Assembly (NCBI GenBank): GCA_018813065.1
Contig: JAHJCH010000116.1
Location: 1 to 47,242 of the forward strand
Source: Myxococcota bacterium
GTDB taxonomy: Bacteria; Myxococcota_A; Bradymonadia; UBA7976; UBA1532
Length of the DNA stretch: 47,242 nt
Direction: 5' to 3'
Under the pieces are notes generated by a model that worked only from the letters and a program-made list of their open reading frames with translations, ran no database searches and was not told where the DNA came from. This document shows positions 7,163 through 16,073 of the stretch, piece by piece; positions within the stretch are counted from its first letter, which is position 1; every line of letters begins with the position of its first letter. The position numbers were made by a program, and so were the translations under genes.

Positions 7163-8979
7163 GCCCCAGCGTCTGGTCCTTCGGGGGCGGCAAGGGCGGC
7201 GTAGGCAAGTCTTTGATCTGCGCCAGCGTGGCCATCGAGCTGGCCAAGCGGGGGCAGCGCGTCTTGGCGGTGGACGCGGATTTGGGGGCGGCGAACCTGC
7301 ACACGCTCTTAGGCGTAGCGCGCCCGGCGCGGACGCTGGGTGACTTCTTCGCCGCTGAGGCCGAGGCGGGCTTGATGCCCTTCACCGTCGAGACGGAGAT
7401 CGAGGGGCTGCGGCTGCTGAGCGGCGCGGCGAGCATCTTGGAGGACGCCCACCCTCGGCCTGCCGAGAAGCGCCGGCTGGCGGCGCGCCTATTGGCGTTG
7501 GACGTGGACGCGGTGCTCATCGATCTGGGGGCGGGGGCGCACTATAACACCATTGATTTCTTTAACTTTTCTGGGCGCGGCCTGGTGGTGACGGGGCCTG
7601 AGCCGACGTCCATACAGAACGCCTACGCCTTCCTCAAGTCGAGCGTCTTTCGTGCCTTTGAGCAGCTCTTACCGCAAGAGCGCTGGATTGAGCGGCTCTT
7701 GAGCCGCGCCATCAAGCCCACTGAGGTGGGCCGGGTGGACTCGGTGGATCGCCTGTTGGCGGCCTTCGAGGCCCAGTCCCCCGAGGTGGCCTCGGCGGCG
7801 CGCGTGTTACTGGCGGCCTGTCCGGCGCGGCTGGTGCTCAATCAAGCGACGCCCAAGGAGGAGCGCAAGATCCTGGCGGCGGTGGAGCTGGTATGTCGGC
7901 GTTATTTGAGCCTCTCGCCGCCGCACCTCAGCAGCGTGCCCATCGAGCCTGACATCGCCCGCGCGATACGGCGGATGAGGCCGGTGAGCAGCCCGCCGGG
8001 GACTCACTTTCATTACAACATCCAGCGGCTCCTCGACGCCCTGTTGGCGGACCCAGGTTCGCCGAGGCTGGAGATCTTCCCCGAGCCCTTGGCGCCGCCC
8101 GCGCCGCCCGCGCCGCAGGTTGAGGGCGATGAGCTGTCGCGGATGAAGGCGGCGCTGGAGGCGATGCGCGCTGGCGCCCCCAAAGTCGGGCCTGAGCCCG
8201 AGCCCGACGAGCCCTTTGAGGCGCCCGACGAGCCCTTTGAGGCGCCCGATGAGCCCTTTGATGAGCCCGACGAGCCCTTTGAGCAGCCCGATGAGCCTCT
8301 AGATGAGCCCGATGAGCCTCTAGATGAGCCCGATGAGCCCTTCGATGAGCCCGACGTGCCCTTTCAGCAGCCCGACAAGCCTCTAGATGAGCCCGATGAG
8401 CCCTTCGATGAGCCCTTCGATGAGCCCAGCGAGCCCTTTGAGGCGCCCGAGGAGGATGAGGCCGAGCGGATACGCGCCGCGCTGCGCGCCCTCCAAGGCG
8501 CCGCGCCTGAGCAACCCGCGTTGCCCCCCCTGACGGCGCCCCCCCTGGCGGCGCCTCCGTCGTCCACCACGCCCCCTCAGAGCCTGCGCGCCCTCCTCGA
8601 CGCTGAGCCTGATCCCTACGCGGACTTTGATCCTTGGGGGGAGCTGAGCCTCGCCGCGCCCCCCCCCTCGCCTGGCCTCAGCGATCCCCCTGAGCATGAG
8701 GTCATCCGGGTGGAGTCTTGGATCACCACCCCTCATGGGCGCGTCTGTGTCTGTGTCAGCGACGAGGCGCCCGACGCCGCCGCCCTGCGCTTGACCCTGA
8801 CGACCCAAGATCAAGCCCATCACGCGCTGATCCCATACGGCGATCAGCTTGAGCCACAGGGCGCCAAGCACCCTCAGCAGATCGCCGTGCGCGTCCACGC
8901 CCTCCACGGCGATCTCGTCACCGCCCTGCGGCACGGGGCGCCCGTCGCCCTCCTCCTGGGGCGCTATACGCCCAAGTGA
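7159..8979 (+). CDS. MinD/ParA-family ATPase with long acidic linker and C-terminal domain
   Basis: A 606-aa protein. The N-terminal 300 residues are a deviant-Walker P-loop ATPase: GGGKGGVGKS (9-18), VDADLGAANLHTLLG, IDLGAG and a VVTGPEPTSIQNAY block that follows the MinD/FlhG pattern. Such ATPases switch between monomer and membrane- or partner-bound dimer to position machinery. Residues 347-430 are a low-complexity DEP(F/L) linker. The last 95 residues (EVIRVESWITTPHGRVCVCVSDEAPDA and following) form a separate small domain that I do not recognise. It is translationally coupled to the membrane HEAT protein and downstream of two outer-membrane barrels, so an envelope-positioning role is possible but inferred. 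Its 3' end overlaps the convergent esterase gene by 16 nt. Confidence 0.85.
   Translation: MSPSVWSFGGGKGGVGKSLICASVAIELAKRGQRVLAVDADLGAANLHTLLGVARPARTLGDFFAAEAEAGLMPFTVETEIEGLRLLSGAASILEDAHPRPAEKRRLAARLLALDVDAVLIDLGAGAHYNTIDFFNFSGRGLVVTGPEPTSIQNAYAFLKSSVFRAFEQLLPQERWIERLLSRAIKPTEVGRVDSVDRLLAAFEAQSPEVASAARVLLAACPARLVLNQATPKEERKILAAVELVCRRYLSLSPPHLSSVPIEPDIARAIRRMRPVSSPPGTHFHYNIQRLLDALLADPGSPRLEIFPEPLAPPAPPAPQVEGDELSRMKAALEAMRAGAPKVGPEPEPDEPFEAPDEPFEAPDEPFDEPDEPFEQPDEPLDEPDEPLDEPDEPFDEPDVPFQQPDKPLDEPDEPFDEPFDEPSEPFEAPEEDEAERIRAALRALQGAAPEQPALPPLTAPPLAAPPSSTTPPQSLRALLDAEPDPYADFDPWGELSLAAPPPSPGLSDPPEHEVIRVESWITTPHGRVCVCVSDEAPDAAALRLTLTTQDQAHHALIPYGDQLEPQGAKHPQQIAVRVHALHGDLVTALRHGAPVALLLGRYTPK
8199..8450 (+). 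repeat. DEPF/DEPL coding repeat in the MinD-like gene
   Basis: Imperfect 12-15-bp direct repeats (GATGAGCCC with CTCTAGATGAGCCC variants) encode about fourteen units of DEPF, DEPL, APDEPF and similar. They form an acidic, Pro-spaced linker between the ATPase and the C-terminal domain. Confidence 0.85.
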
Positions 8980-9896
8980 CGGGCGAGGAACGCGCGCTGA
9001 TCGGCCCAGAAGCGCGCGGCCACCTCGCTCCAGATGAAGGCCTGAAAGGCGTGGACGCCGCCCTCATAGAAGAGGACCTCATATGTCGCCTCGCGGCGCG
9101 CGAGGGCCACGGCCAAGCGGCGCGTATCGTCCAGGATCGGATCACGCGTGCCCACCCCCGCGAAGATCGGCGGTAAGGGGTGGGCGAGCCGCGCATCGCT
9201 CTCCAAGATCAGCAGCGGATCGGCCAGATCGGCCGCCCGCGTTGAGCGGCCAAGGTAGCCCTCGGAGACTTGGAGCAGCCGATCGCTGATCCAGAACGGT
9301 ATCCCCGGCTTGCGCCGCTGAAAGCGCGCCGTGTCGCTGGCTTGGAGCAGCCCGCAGGCGGGCAACACGGCGTCTGGGCGCGGCGCGCCGAAGAGGTGGG
9401 CGGCCCAAGGCTCCGGGCGCGGATCACAGAGCGCGAGGGTGAGCGCCAAGCTGAGGTTGGCCCCCGCCGACTCCCCCGCCAGGATAAAGGGGCGACGCGC
9501 CCCAAAGCCCGCCGCCGCGCCCTGGAGCCAGCGCCAGGCGTGGCTGAGATCCACCAGCCCCGCCGGGAAGGGGGCCAGCCGGTAGTTTATCGAGAAGACC
9601 GTGAAGCCTTGCTCGGCGAAGCGCAGCGCCAGCGGCCAGTGAGAGTCCTTGGAGAGAATGCGAAAGCCGCCGCCGTGGACATAGAGGACCGCCGGGCGCG
9701 GCCCCTCGCCCCGAGGGCGGTAGACGTCCAGCCGGTGCGCGGGCAGCGGCCCATAGGCGACATCGCGGGTGATGTCGATCTCCGCCAACGCGCGGCGCGC
9801 CTTGGGGGCGTGGCGGTTGATCCGTGAGAGGGTGTCGAGCGTGTGATGGACGATAAGGCCGCTGGCGCGTTGGCGCGCGGCGCGGATGATGGACAT
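8964..9896 (-). CDS. Alpha/beta hydrolase, hormone-sensitive-lipase (HSL) type esterase
   Basis: A 310-aa hydrolase. HGGGF (about residues 74-78) is the oxyanion-hole motif of the HSL/type IV esterase family; GESAG holds the nucleophile Ser; GTRDPILDD holds the acid; GGVHAF holds the catalytic His. The fold is therefore complete and the enzyme is probably active on short-chain esters or a small acylated substrate. There is no signal peptide; the N-terminal 45 residues form a cap helix region. The gene is convergent with the MinD-like gene and the two 3' ends overlap by 16 nt. An Omp85-like gene lies 11 nt upstream on the same strand, suggesting co-transcription. Confidence 0.9.
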   Translation of the reverse strand: MSIIRAARQRASGLIVHHTLDTLSRINRHAPKARRALAEIDITRDVAYGPLPAHRLDVYRPRGEGPRPAVLYVHGGGFRILSKDSHWPLALRFAEQGFTVFSINYRLAPFPAGLVDLSHAWRWLQGAAAGFGARRPFILAGESAGANLSLALTLALCDPRPEPWAAHLFGAPRPDAVLPACGLLQASDTARFQRRKPGIPFWISDRLLQVSEGYLGRSTRAADLADPLLILESDARLAHPLPPIFAGVGTRDPILDDTRRLAVALARREATYEVLFYEGGVHAFQAFIWSEVAARFWADQRAFLARHLGV

Positions 9897-9907
9897 CTGC
9901 TGACTCC

Positions 9908-11083
9908 TTAGAAGGCTTGATCAAAGACGATGTACATCCCAAAGGCGCCCTGTGAGCGGATCGCGCCGTCATCGTCGGTGTAGCGCTCCTCGCCATAGGC
10001 GAAGTCGGCGCGGATCACGAAGCTGTGGTTATAGATGAGCCGCGCCCCCAGCCCCGCCCCTGGGTGCAGCGGCCCAAGCCAGCCGTCATGCTCGCCAACA
10101 TCGCCCGTGTCGAAGACGAGCCCCGCGTCGAGGAAGGGCGCGATTTGAAGATCGGCGGGGTTGCTCAAGAGCGCGCCGCTCAACACCCGCAGTCGCCCTT
10201 CGAGGTTGAGGATGGCCTTGCCCGGCCCACGCCAACGCCCGAAGCTGATCCCACGCAGCGTCTCGGCGCCGCCAAAGCCCGCCACGGGGATCGCCCCGCC
10301 CCAATGGACCAGCTCGTAGAAGGGCACGCGCCCAAAGAGCCACTCGGCCATCACCCGCCCCGCCAGCGTCAGGCGCTTGAGCGGGGTGGTGAAGCCACGC
10401 GCCGAGGCGAAGACGCCGCCAAAGTGTCCCGCCGCCGGGGGGGCATAGCGCCCGCTCAGCTCAAGGAGGAGGCCGCGTCGGCTGTCGATCTCAGGCGCGC
10501 GGCTGTCATAGAGCAGCCCGCCGTGCAGCTCCCCCGTAAAGCCACCGCCGATCCCAAAGGGGCGCGCCTCGGCTAAGAGGCTGCCTTGATAAAGCTCAAG
10601 CTCGCTGTAGCGCAGCGCCAGCGCCGTGAAGCCGCGCCAAGGGCCACGCAGCTTGAAGCGCAGCGTGGTGTGAGCGAAGGGCTGGTAGAGGGCGTAGCGA
10701 TAGCGCTTATCGTGGCTCGGGCTGGGATCGATGGCGGCGGCGTTGCCCATCCCATAGAAGCCGTCGTTCTGCCACTGCCGCCAGGCGAGGTGGACCGTCA
10801 GCCGCAGCGGCCCCAGCCCCAGCCGATCGTAGCGGAGCCGGTGATGCTGATAGCCCCGCGTGCTGGCGTAGGCCTGGACGACATAGGCCTCTTTATAGGG
10901 CTTGAGATCACCCTCAAGGCGGTTAACCTCGACGCGCGCGCCGAAGCCCAAGCCGTCGTCGGTGTCATAAGCGAGGTTGGGCAGCATAAACAGGCGCGTC
11001 GCGGTCGCCGGCGCGGTCGCCGGCGCGGTCGCCGGCGCGGTCATTGGGGAGAGCAGCAGGGTGAGCATGAGCGTGGCGAGCAT
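9908..11083 (-). CDS. Omp85/BamA-type outer-membrane beta-barrel protein
   Basis: The frame is open to 11158, but ATG 11083 gives a proper signal peptide (MLATLMLTLLLSPMTAPA), so I start there (391 aa). After an ATAPATAP repeat the chain is a barrel with the surface-antigen/D15 pattern: NLAYDTDDGLGFGARVE, GELHGGLLYDSRAPEIDSRRG, FGGAETLRGISFGRWRG (the conserved GxxxLRG motif near strands 12-13), FLDAGLVFDTGD, and a C-terminal YIVFDQAF ending in Phe. There are no POTRA domains, so it resembles the short patatin-less Omp85-like proteins rather than BamA itself. It may insert or export a partner; the neighbouring esterase is a candidate, but that is inference. Confidence 0.83.
   Translation of the reverse strand: MLATLMLTLLLSPMTAPATAPATAPATATRLFMLPNLAYDTDDGLGFGARVEVNRLEGDLKPYKEAYVVQAYASTRGYQHHRLRYDRLGLGPLRLTVHLAWRQWQNDGFYGMGNAAAIDPSPSHDKRYRYALYQPFAHTTLRFKLRGPWRGFTALALRYSELELYQGSLLAEARPFGIGGGFTGELHGGLLYDSRAPEIDSRRGLLLELSGRYAPPAAGHFGGVFASARGFTTPLKRLTLAGRVMAEWLFGRVPFYELVHWGGAIPVAGFGGAETLRGISFGRWRGPGKAILNLEGRLRVLSGALLSNPADLQIAPFLDAGLVFDTGDVGEHDGWLGPLHPGAGLGARLIYNHSFVIRADFAYGEERYTDDDGAIRSQGAFGMYIVFDQAF
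11001..11042 (-). repeat. 12-bp tandem repeat encoding ATAP units
   Basis: GCGGTCGCCGGC is repeated three and a half times without change. On the minus strand it encodes ATAPATAPATA just after the signal peptide of the Omp85-like protein. Perfect copies suggest recent slippage. Confidence 0.85.
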
Positions 11084-11237
11084 ATTGAGCGTCGTCTCTT
11101 TGGGGTGGGTGCGGCTGGTGGCGAGGAATCTATCATAAGCGGGGCTGGCGCGAATCAACGGCGCGGCGCCAAGCCGCCTTGTGGGCGCGGTGTGGGCTGA
11201 TTAACCTAGCCATCATCTCATCTCAGTGGAGCCCCCT

Positions 11238-14200
11238 TTGATCAGGCTTATCTCCCTCTGCGCGTGTTCACTCCTCGGCGGCTGCCTCTCATCTTCACCC
11301 AGCGGCCTTTATTACTGTGAGGCGGATGAGGCATGCGCGGCGGGCTTTGTCTGTGATCTGGCGCGGCGTGTCTGCGCTCGCCCTGAAGCCTCAGGCGACG
11401 CGGCGCGCGACGCCGTGGGCGGCGCTCAAGACCAAGGGGGGGGCGATGCCAAGCCGCCGCTTGACGCAGCAGAGATCGGGGGCGACGACGCCGCGCCGCG
11501 CCATGACCTCGGCAGCGACGACGCCGCGCCGCTTGATGCAGCAGACGTGGGCGGCGACGACGCCGCGCCGCGCCATGACCTCGGGGGCGATGACGCCAGG
11601 GCGCCGCTTGACGCCAGGGCGCCGCTTGACGCAGGAGACGCGAGCGATGACGACGCCGAGGCGCGCCATGACCTTGGCGGCGACGACGCCGCGCCGAGAG
11701 ACTCAGGCGTGGCGGACGGCGCGCCACTCGACGCGGGGGACGTGGCCTCGCCTGACGCCGCGCCGCCGCCTGGAGATCTCTTGATCATCGCCCCACGAGG
11801 CGGCGCGACGGTACGCCCAGGCGCGCGCCTCTTCGTGGACATCTTGGCGCGCGGTGAAGAGGACATCACCTTAGAGATCAGCGGCCTAACGCCCGCCCCA
11901 ACACGCCGCGCCCTGTCCGGCCCCCCCTATACCTCAACGGTGGAGATCCCCGCCGATGCCGCCGATGGGCTCATGATCGATCTTCATGTCTGGCGCGGTG
12001 CGCTTGAGGACACGGTCAGCGTCCGCGTGATCAACCGCCCCCCCATCGCCGAATTCTTTATTGTTCCCGATCGAGAGTCCTACGAAAATTTACATCTTAA
12101 CGCATCAATCTCGCGTGATGAGGCATATTTAGAGCTGGAATATCGCTGGGATTACCAGTCCGACGGGGTATGGGATACAATTTGGTCAAGAAACCCTAGT
12201 GTTGATACTCTTTTGCCGGACTTGTCAGAAATCACACTTGAAGTGAAGGACTCTTCAGGATTAACCTCACTTATTACAAAAACGGTTAGTTTTAATCAGA
12301 TTACGGTTGTTGAGTCTGCGAATATGGACGTTTTAAACGGTAATTTATCCGGAATTTTCTTAATTACTGAAGCAATTACTTTGAGCCATCCAGTTTATTT
12401 TCAACCCGGCGCTCAAGTTATATTTGCGAATGGTGCGAGTATAACGAGTAATTTTTCATTTGAAGCAGGCGCATCAAATTCTTCTTCAGTGATCTTTGCG
12501 CCAATTCTCTCAAATGATTCATTGAATATTTCTTGGAATGGGATTCATTTGCAATCGAGTCAAGCCATTTTTATGCAAAACTGTATTTTCTTCCAATCAC
12601 TTAATGCATTAACTGTTAACAATGTATTTTCCCCTGTTTTTAGGGATTTGTTTTTTGATAAAACAACTGAAAGCTCAATTCAAATTTCGAATAGTGGCAA
12701 TGTTCTTATGGATAATGTTGATATTCGCCGTAACAGCGGTGAATCAATTATTCTAATGAGTTCCGACCAGGGGCAATATGAAAGAATAAATATATATGAT
12801 AGTCGGACAGGTTTTAGGCTTGAGCAAGACAGTGACATATCACTAGAAAATGCAAGTATAAGGAAATTGTCTGATTTTGGCATTATTACTGGCGCTCAAT
12901 CAGGTGAAATTATGATTTCAAACTCTATTTTTAATCATAATCGAATCGCTGTACACTCATTTAAAAATTTAATTATCGAAAACAGTATATTTATCGATCA
13001 AATTGAAGATGGTGTAGTTACACACAGCGAAGCTTCTCTTTCTGTTAATCAGTCTTTATTTAGCCACAACAAGAAAAATGGTATTAGATTTTCATCAAGT
13101 GGTGATTTGGATATCAATCGATCAAATTTTATATTAAATGGTGGCCCTGGGTTTTACTCCGAGTTTTTTATGGATCTTTTTCCACAAAATATGATGCTAT
13201 CAGACCAAAACTTTATCCAAAACTCAAATTTTATTTTTAATGGTTTTGATTCTTTTGAGATCAAAATGTTTCGCCCAATAAATACGACAGTTGATGCTTT
13301 AATGCCCAATAAAAACTGGACATTTGTAGATCTCGAGGATTTGTATGAGAATATCAATGAAAACGGAGCAATTGATGTCGCTCTTGTTGAATTTGATGCA
13401 TATCAGCCCGCATCATTGATGTATATAACACTCCCCGAGCACGAGGCTTCATTAAGAGGCGTATTTACTGGAGAAGATCAAATATGCACTATGTTAAGAG
13501 ATGGATTTATTACTTGTCGTTATATTTCTTCTGGAGATTTCCTGCCTAATACGCCATCAGGGCCAGTTTATGGCCTTGAAGTGGACATCGGCAATGATTA
13601 TGTTTGTGCATTGTTTCGTGAAGATCGAACACCAATCTGTTGGGGTGGAACAGCTAATTTAAATGGAGAACTTAATGCACCGCCACTAAATTCACTTTCT
13701 TATATTACATCGCAGGGACATACGACGTGCGCTATAGATGCACAAGCTCGTTCTCATTGTTGGGGGGCAGACAGTGAAAGCTTTATGTTCTCTGAGGATG
13801 TACAACTAAAAGATCTTGCGATTGGTGATGAATTTATATGTGGTATAAACCTCATCACTGATCAAGTAATTTGTGAAGGTTTATTCGACTTTGAAAATAC
13901 ACCACGAGATCTATTCATTGACATCGATTGTGGACGTAGTCATTGCTGCGGAATTGATTTTAATCAAAAAGTGATTTGTTGGGGCGACCAATCAAGGAAT
14001 CAGTACAATTTTGAAGGAAATTTAATGGTTGATAATTTATTAGTAGAGCTTGAATCAATTGATCTAGGGGATTTTCATGGATGTGGTCTTGATCTTAATC
14101 AAAAGCCCGTATGTTGGGGCAATGATGAGTCATTTCAGACAAGTAGTGTCGTAAATGATCAATTTAAGCAGATTTCTGCGGGTAAAGATGTAACCTGCGG

Positions 14201-14582
14201 CGCTAGAGTTGATGGCACTGGTGTATGTTGGGGTATGAATAATCAAAACTCATATGTACTATTTAGCTCAAACCAAAATTATTTTCAAAGATCCTCAAAT
14301 ATGATCGAATTTATACCTCTGCTCGGGCAAAAGAAATTATTTCTAAGCGCCGATAATGGTTCAGTTACCCTAGTTGGTTTTGTTCAAACAACAACGATTG
14401 ATCGCGAATTTTCAAGTATAAATGGTTTAGATGTGATTATAAATACCAGTAAACCAGCGAACTTTAGACTTATTTCAAACTATTGGTTTAATGATACACC
14501 TCATTTCTATGAGACATATCCAAACACGTCAGCCATTGAGATGAACGCCACCGAGTGGCTTGAATCCTCTGGGCGGCTCTAG
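11238..14582 (+). CDS. Large chimeric lipoprotein: PKD, beta-helix and RCC1-like repeats
   Basis: Start TTG 11238 has GGAG exactly 6 nt upstream; an upstream GTG at 11226 has no ribosome binding site. The 1114-aa product begins MIRLISLCACSLLGGC with lipobox LLGGC (Cys16), then a small Cys-rich motif (CEADEACAAGFVCDLARRVC), an Asp/Ala-rich linker (about 55-175), an immunoglobulin-like region, a PKD-like domain (YRWDYQSDGVWDT about residue 300), a right-handed beta-helix region (about 365-700) and six RCC1-like units (about 748-1011) marked by CxWG. It is presumably a surface-exposed binding or adhesion protein. From about 12050 to 14537 base composition drops to roughly 30-40% GC with AGA, ATA and TTA codons, unlike any neighbour, and GC content recovers in the last 45 bases. 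The stop shares CTAG with the convergent gene. Confidence 0.85.
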   Translation: MIRLISLCACSLLGGCLSSSPSGLYYCEADEACAAGFVCDLARRVCARPEASGDAARDAVGGAQDQGGGDAKPPLDAAEIGGDDAAPRHDLGSDDAAPLDAADVGGDDAAPRHDLGGDDARAPLDARAPLDAGDASDDDAEARHDLGGDDAAPRDSGVADGAPLDAGDVASPDAAPPPGDLLIIAPRGGATVRPGARLFVDILARGEEDITLEISGLTPAPTRRALSGPPYTSTVEIPADAADGLMIDLHVWRGALEDTVSVRVINRPPIAEFFIVPDRESYENLHLNASISRDEAYLELEYRWDYQSDGVWDTIWSRNPSVDTLLPDLSEITLEVKDSSGLTSLITKTVSFNQITVVESANMDVLNGNLSGIFLITEAITLSHPVYFQPGAQVIFANGASITSNFSFEAGASNSSSVIFAPILSNDSLNISWNGIHLQSSQAIFMQNCIFFQSLNALTVNNVFSPVFRDLFFDKTTESSIQISNSGNVLMDNVDIRRNSGESIILMSSDQGQYERINIYDSRTGFRLEQDSDISLENASIRKLSDFGIITGAQSGEIMISNSIFNHNRIAVHSFKNLIIENSIFIDQIEDGVVTHSEASLSVNQSLFSHNKKNGIRFSSSGDLDINRSNFILNGGPGFYSEFFMDLFPQNMMLSDQNFIQNSNFIFNGFDSFEIKMFRPINTTVDALMPNKNWTFVDLEDLYENINENGAIDVALVEFDAYQPASLMYITLPEHEASLRGVFTGEDQICTMLRDGFITCRYISSGDFLPNTPSGPVYGLEVDIGNDYVCALFREDRTPICWGGTANLNGELNAPPLNSLSYITSQGHTTCAIDAQARSHCWGADSESFMFSEDVQLKDLAIGDEFICGINLITDQVICEGLFDFENTPRDLFIDIDCGRSHCCGIDFNQKVICWGDQSRNQYNFEGNLMVDNLLVELESIDLGDFHGCGLDLNQKPVCWGNDESFQTSSVVNDQFKQISAGKDVTCGARVDGTGVCWGMNNQNSYVLFSSNQNYFQRSSNMIEFIPLLGQKKLFLSADNGSVTLVGFVQTTTIDREFSSINGLDVIINTSKPANFRLISNYWFNDTPHFYETYPNTSAIEMNATEWLESSGRL
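11440..11740 (+). repeat. Degenerate Asp/Ala-rich coding repeats in lipoprotein linker
   Basis: Repeated GGCGACGACGCCGCGCCGCG and CGCCATGACCTCG blocks encode variants of GGDDAAPRHDLG and APLDA. They form the acidic linker that lifts the folded domains off the lipid anchor. The strand opposite is also open by compositional bias but is not a gene. Confidence 0.75.
12050..14537 (+). other. AT-rich block inside a GC-rich gene
   Basis: Within the lipoprotein gene the composition changes abruptly; for example 12601-12660 has 16 G/C in 60 bases, whereas 12001-12050 and the flanking genes are above 60%. The reading frame is uninterrupted across both boundaries. No terminal repeats, integrase or tRNA edge are visible, so this is not an inserted element with its own genes but a foreign-looking or differently constrained coding segment that covers the end of the PKD domain, the beta-helix and the RCC1-like repeats. 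Confidence 0.9.
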
Positions 14583-15982
14583 CGCAGCTCGTCGATCAGC
14601 GCCTTGAGGCCCACCTTGAGGCTCTCAACCCGCTCACCATCGGCCTTGAGCGCCTCCGCTTCGGTGAGGGTCTGGCGGGCGATCTTGAGGGCCTCGGCGC
14701 GCCGAGGCTGAGGGGTCGCGCGCAGGAGGCGGGCGTGACGCAGCCCCGCCACCGCCGCGCGCAGCTGAATCTGCGCGTCATCAGGATGCGCCACCCGCAG
14801 AGCTTGGCCTAAAGCGTAGGCGGCCTCCGCGCGCTGCTTGGCCGCCTTCATCTGATCATGCTTGCCCAGCAGCTGCGCGAGGTTGCCGAGGATAAACAGC
14901 CGCAAGCCCTGGACTTCAATGTCCTCATGGCCTTCGCTGAGGCTTATGGCCTCCTCATAGTGGGCGCGGGCCACCTCAAAGCGCCCCGCGCGGCCATGAA
15001 AGACCGCCACGCGGTTGAGCAGCCGCAGCAGATCCGCGCGGGTCGTGGGGTCCAGCTCCAAGAGCGCTCGACGCAGCTCAAGGGCCTCGGCGTAGGTCGC
15101 CGCCCTGGCCTCATCCGCCTCAGCGTGATCAGCGGCGATCCCCGTCCAATAGGCCAAGGCGGACAGGGCGGCCTTGTCCCCCTGGAGCTTGCGCTTGAGC
15201 TTGAGCAGCCCCAGCAGCTCTTGGAGCAGCTCAGGGAAGATCGCCAACGCCATCGCTTCGGCGATCTGGGTCGCCGAGGAGAGCAGGCTGTGCTGGGTCC
15301 GCAGCCCCGAGACCGGATCGTCGCCCTCCGCCAAGGCCGCGCCGTGACGCCGCACCTGCGCCAAGGCCGCGCTCGTCGCCGCCTTGTCCCCCGCCGCTTG
15401 GCTCAGCTCCGCCAGCTTCAGCCAGCCCGAGCCCAGCCCAACACGCACCGCGTCTGAGGGCCGCAGCCCTTGGATCGTGGCCTCAACGGCCTCTAACCCG
15501 CCGCGCAGGGCGCGGGCCGCCGCCGCTCGATCTGCCCCCTCGCCGCGCTCTAAGGCGATCTCCAGCCGGGCGCGCCGCGCGGCCTCATCGGCGGGGAAGG
15601 CGTCGAGCAGCGCGGCGCTGAGGCGCTCAATCTCTTCGATCTCGCCATCCCCCTTGAGCCCCGCCCGCTCCATCAGCTTGAGCCGCCGCCGCGCGAGGGC
15701 CAGGCGCGCGGTGAGGAGCTTGATGTCCCTCGGCGCCTCAGCGATGGCCTCGTCGATGATCCCCCGCGCCGCCTTGAGGTGACCAATGGCCTCGCTCAGC
15801 CGCCCGTTGAGCGCCGCCAGCCGCGCGTCATCGGTGGCCCGACGCAGCCGCACCTCGGGGCGGTTGGCCTCAAGCTCGGCGCGCCGCGAGGTGAGGTGGC
15901 GCTTGAGCAAGGTGGTGCTCAGCAAGACCACGCCGATGGCGATAAAGAGGAGCGTCTTGATCTGCTTGGATCTGTTGGACAT
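14579..15982 (-). CDS. Membrane-anchored TPR-type helical repeat protein
   Basis: A 467-aa protein with one N-terminal membrane anchor (about residues 9-25, LLFIAIGVVLLSTTLL) and the rest helical. TPR-like blocks are visible: LNGRLSEAIGHLKAARGIIDEA, LLRLLNRVAVFHGRAGRFEVARAHYEEAI, and LFILGNLAQLLGKHDQMKAAKQ. It is probably a periplasm- or cytoplasm-facing scaffold; orientation and partners are unknown. It is convergent with the large lipoprotein gene and shares the palindrome CTAG as stop for both. No intrinsic terminator lies between the two. Confidence 0.75.
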   Translation of the reverse strand: MSNRSKQIKTLLFIAIGVVLLSTTLLKRHLTSRRAELEANRPEVRLRRATDDARLAALNGRLSEAIGHLKAARGIIDEAIAEAPRDIKLLTARLALARRRLKLMERAGLKGDGEIEEIERLSAALLDAFPADEAARRARLEIALERGEGADRAAAARALRGGLEAVEATIQGLRPSDAVRVGLGSGWLKLAELSQAAGDKAATSAALAQVRRHGAALAEGDDPVSGLRTQHSLLSSATQIAEAMALAIFPELLQELLGLLKLKRKLQGDKAALSALAYWTGIAADHAEADEARAATYAEALELRRALLELDPTTRADLLRLLNRVAVFHGRAGRFEVARAHYEEAISLSEGHEDIEVQGLRLFILGNLAQLLGKHDQMKAAKQRAEAAYALGQALRVAHPDDAQIQLRAAVAGLRHARLLRATPQPRRAEALKIARQTLTEAEALKADGERVESLKVGLKALIDELR

Positions 15983-16035
15983 GGCTTTGGGTGCGCTGCT
16001 TTTGGCCTGGCGCGGCTCAAGATCGAATCGCGGGT

Positions 16036-16072
16036 AAAAAAAAAGCCAGGATCAATCAAGATCCTGGCTTTT
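16036..16072 (-). terminator. Rho-independent terminator of tRNA-Pro
   Basis: AGCCAGGATC (16044-16053) pairs perfectly with GATCCTGGCT (16060-16069) across a 6-nt loop. On the minus strand the hairpin is followed by nine T (complement of A 16036-16044). It starts only a few bases after the tRNA 3' end. Confidence 0.9.
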
Positions 16073-16073
16073 G

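Noticed and set aside
12050..14537. Prophage or insertion sequence in the AT-rich block
   Set aside because: The block is one continuous reading frame with the host gene and has no integrase, transposase, terminal repeats or target duplication.
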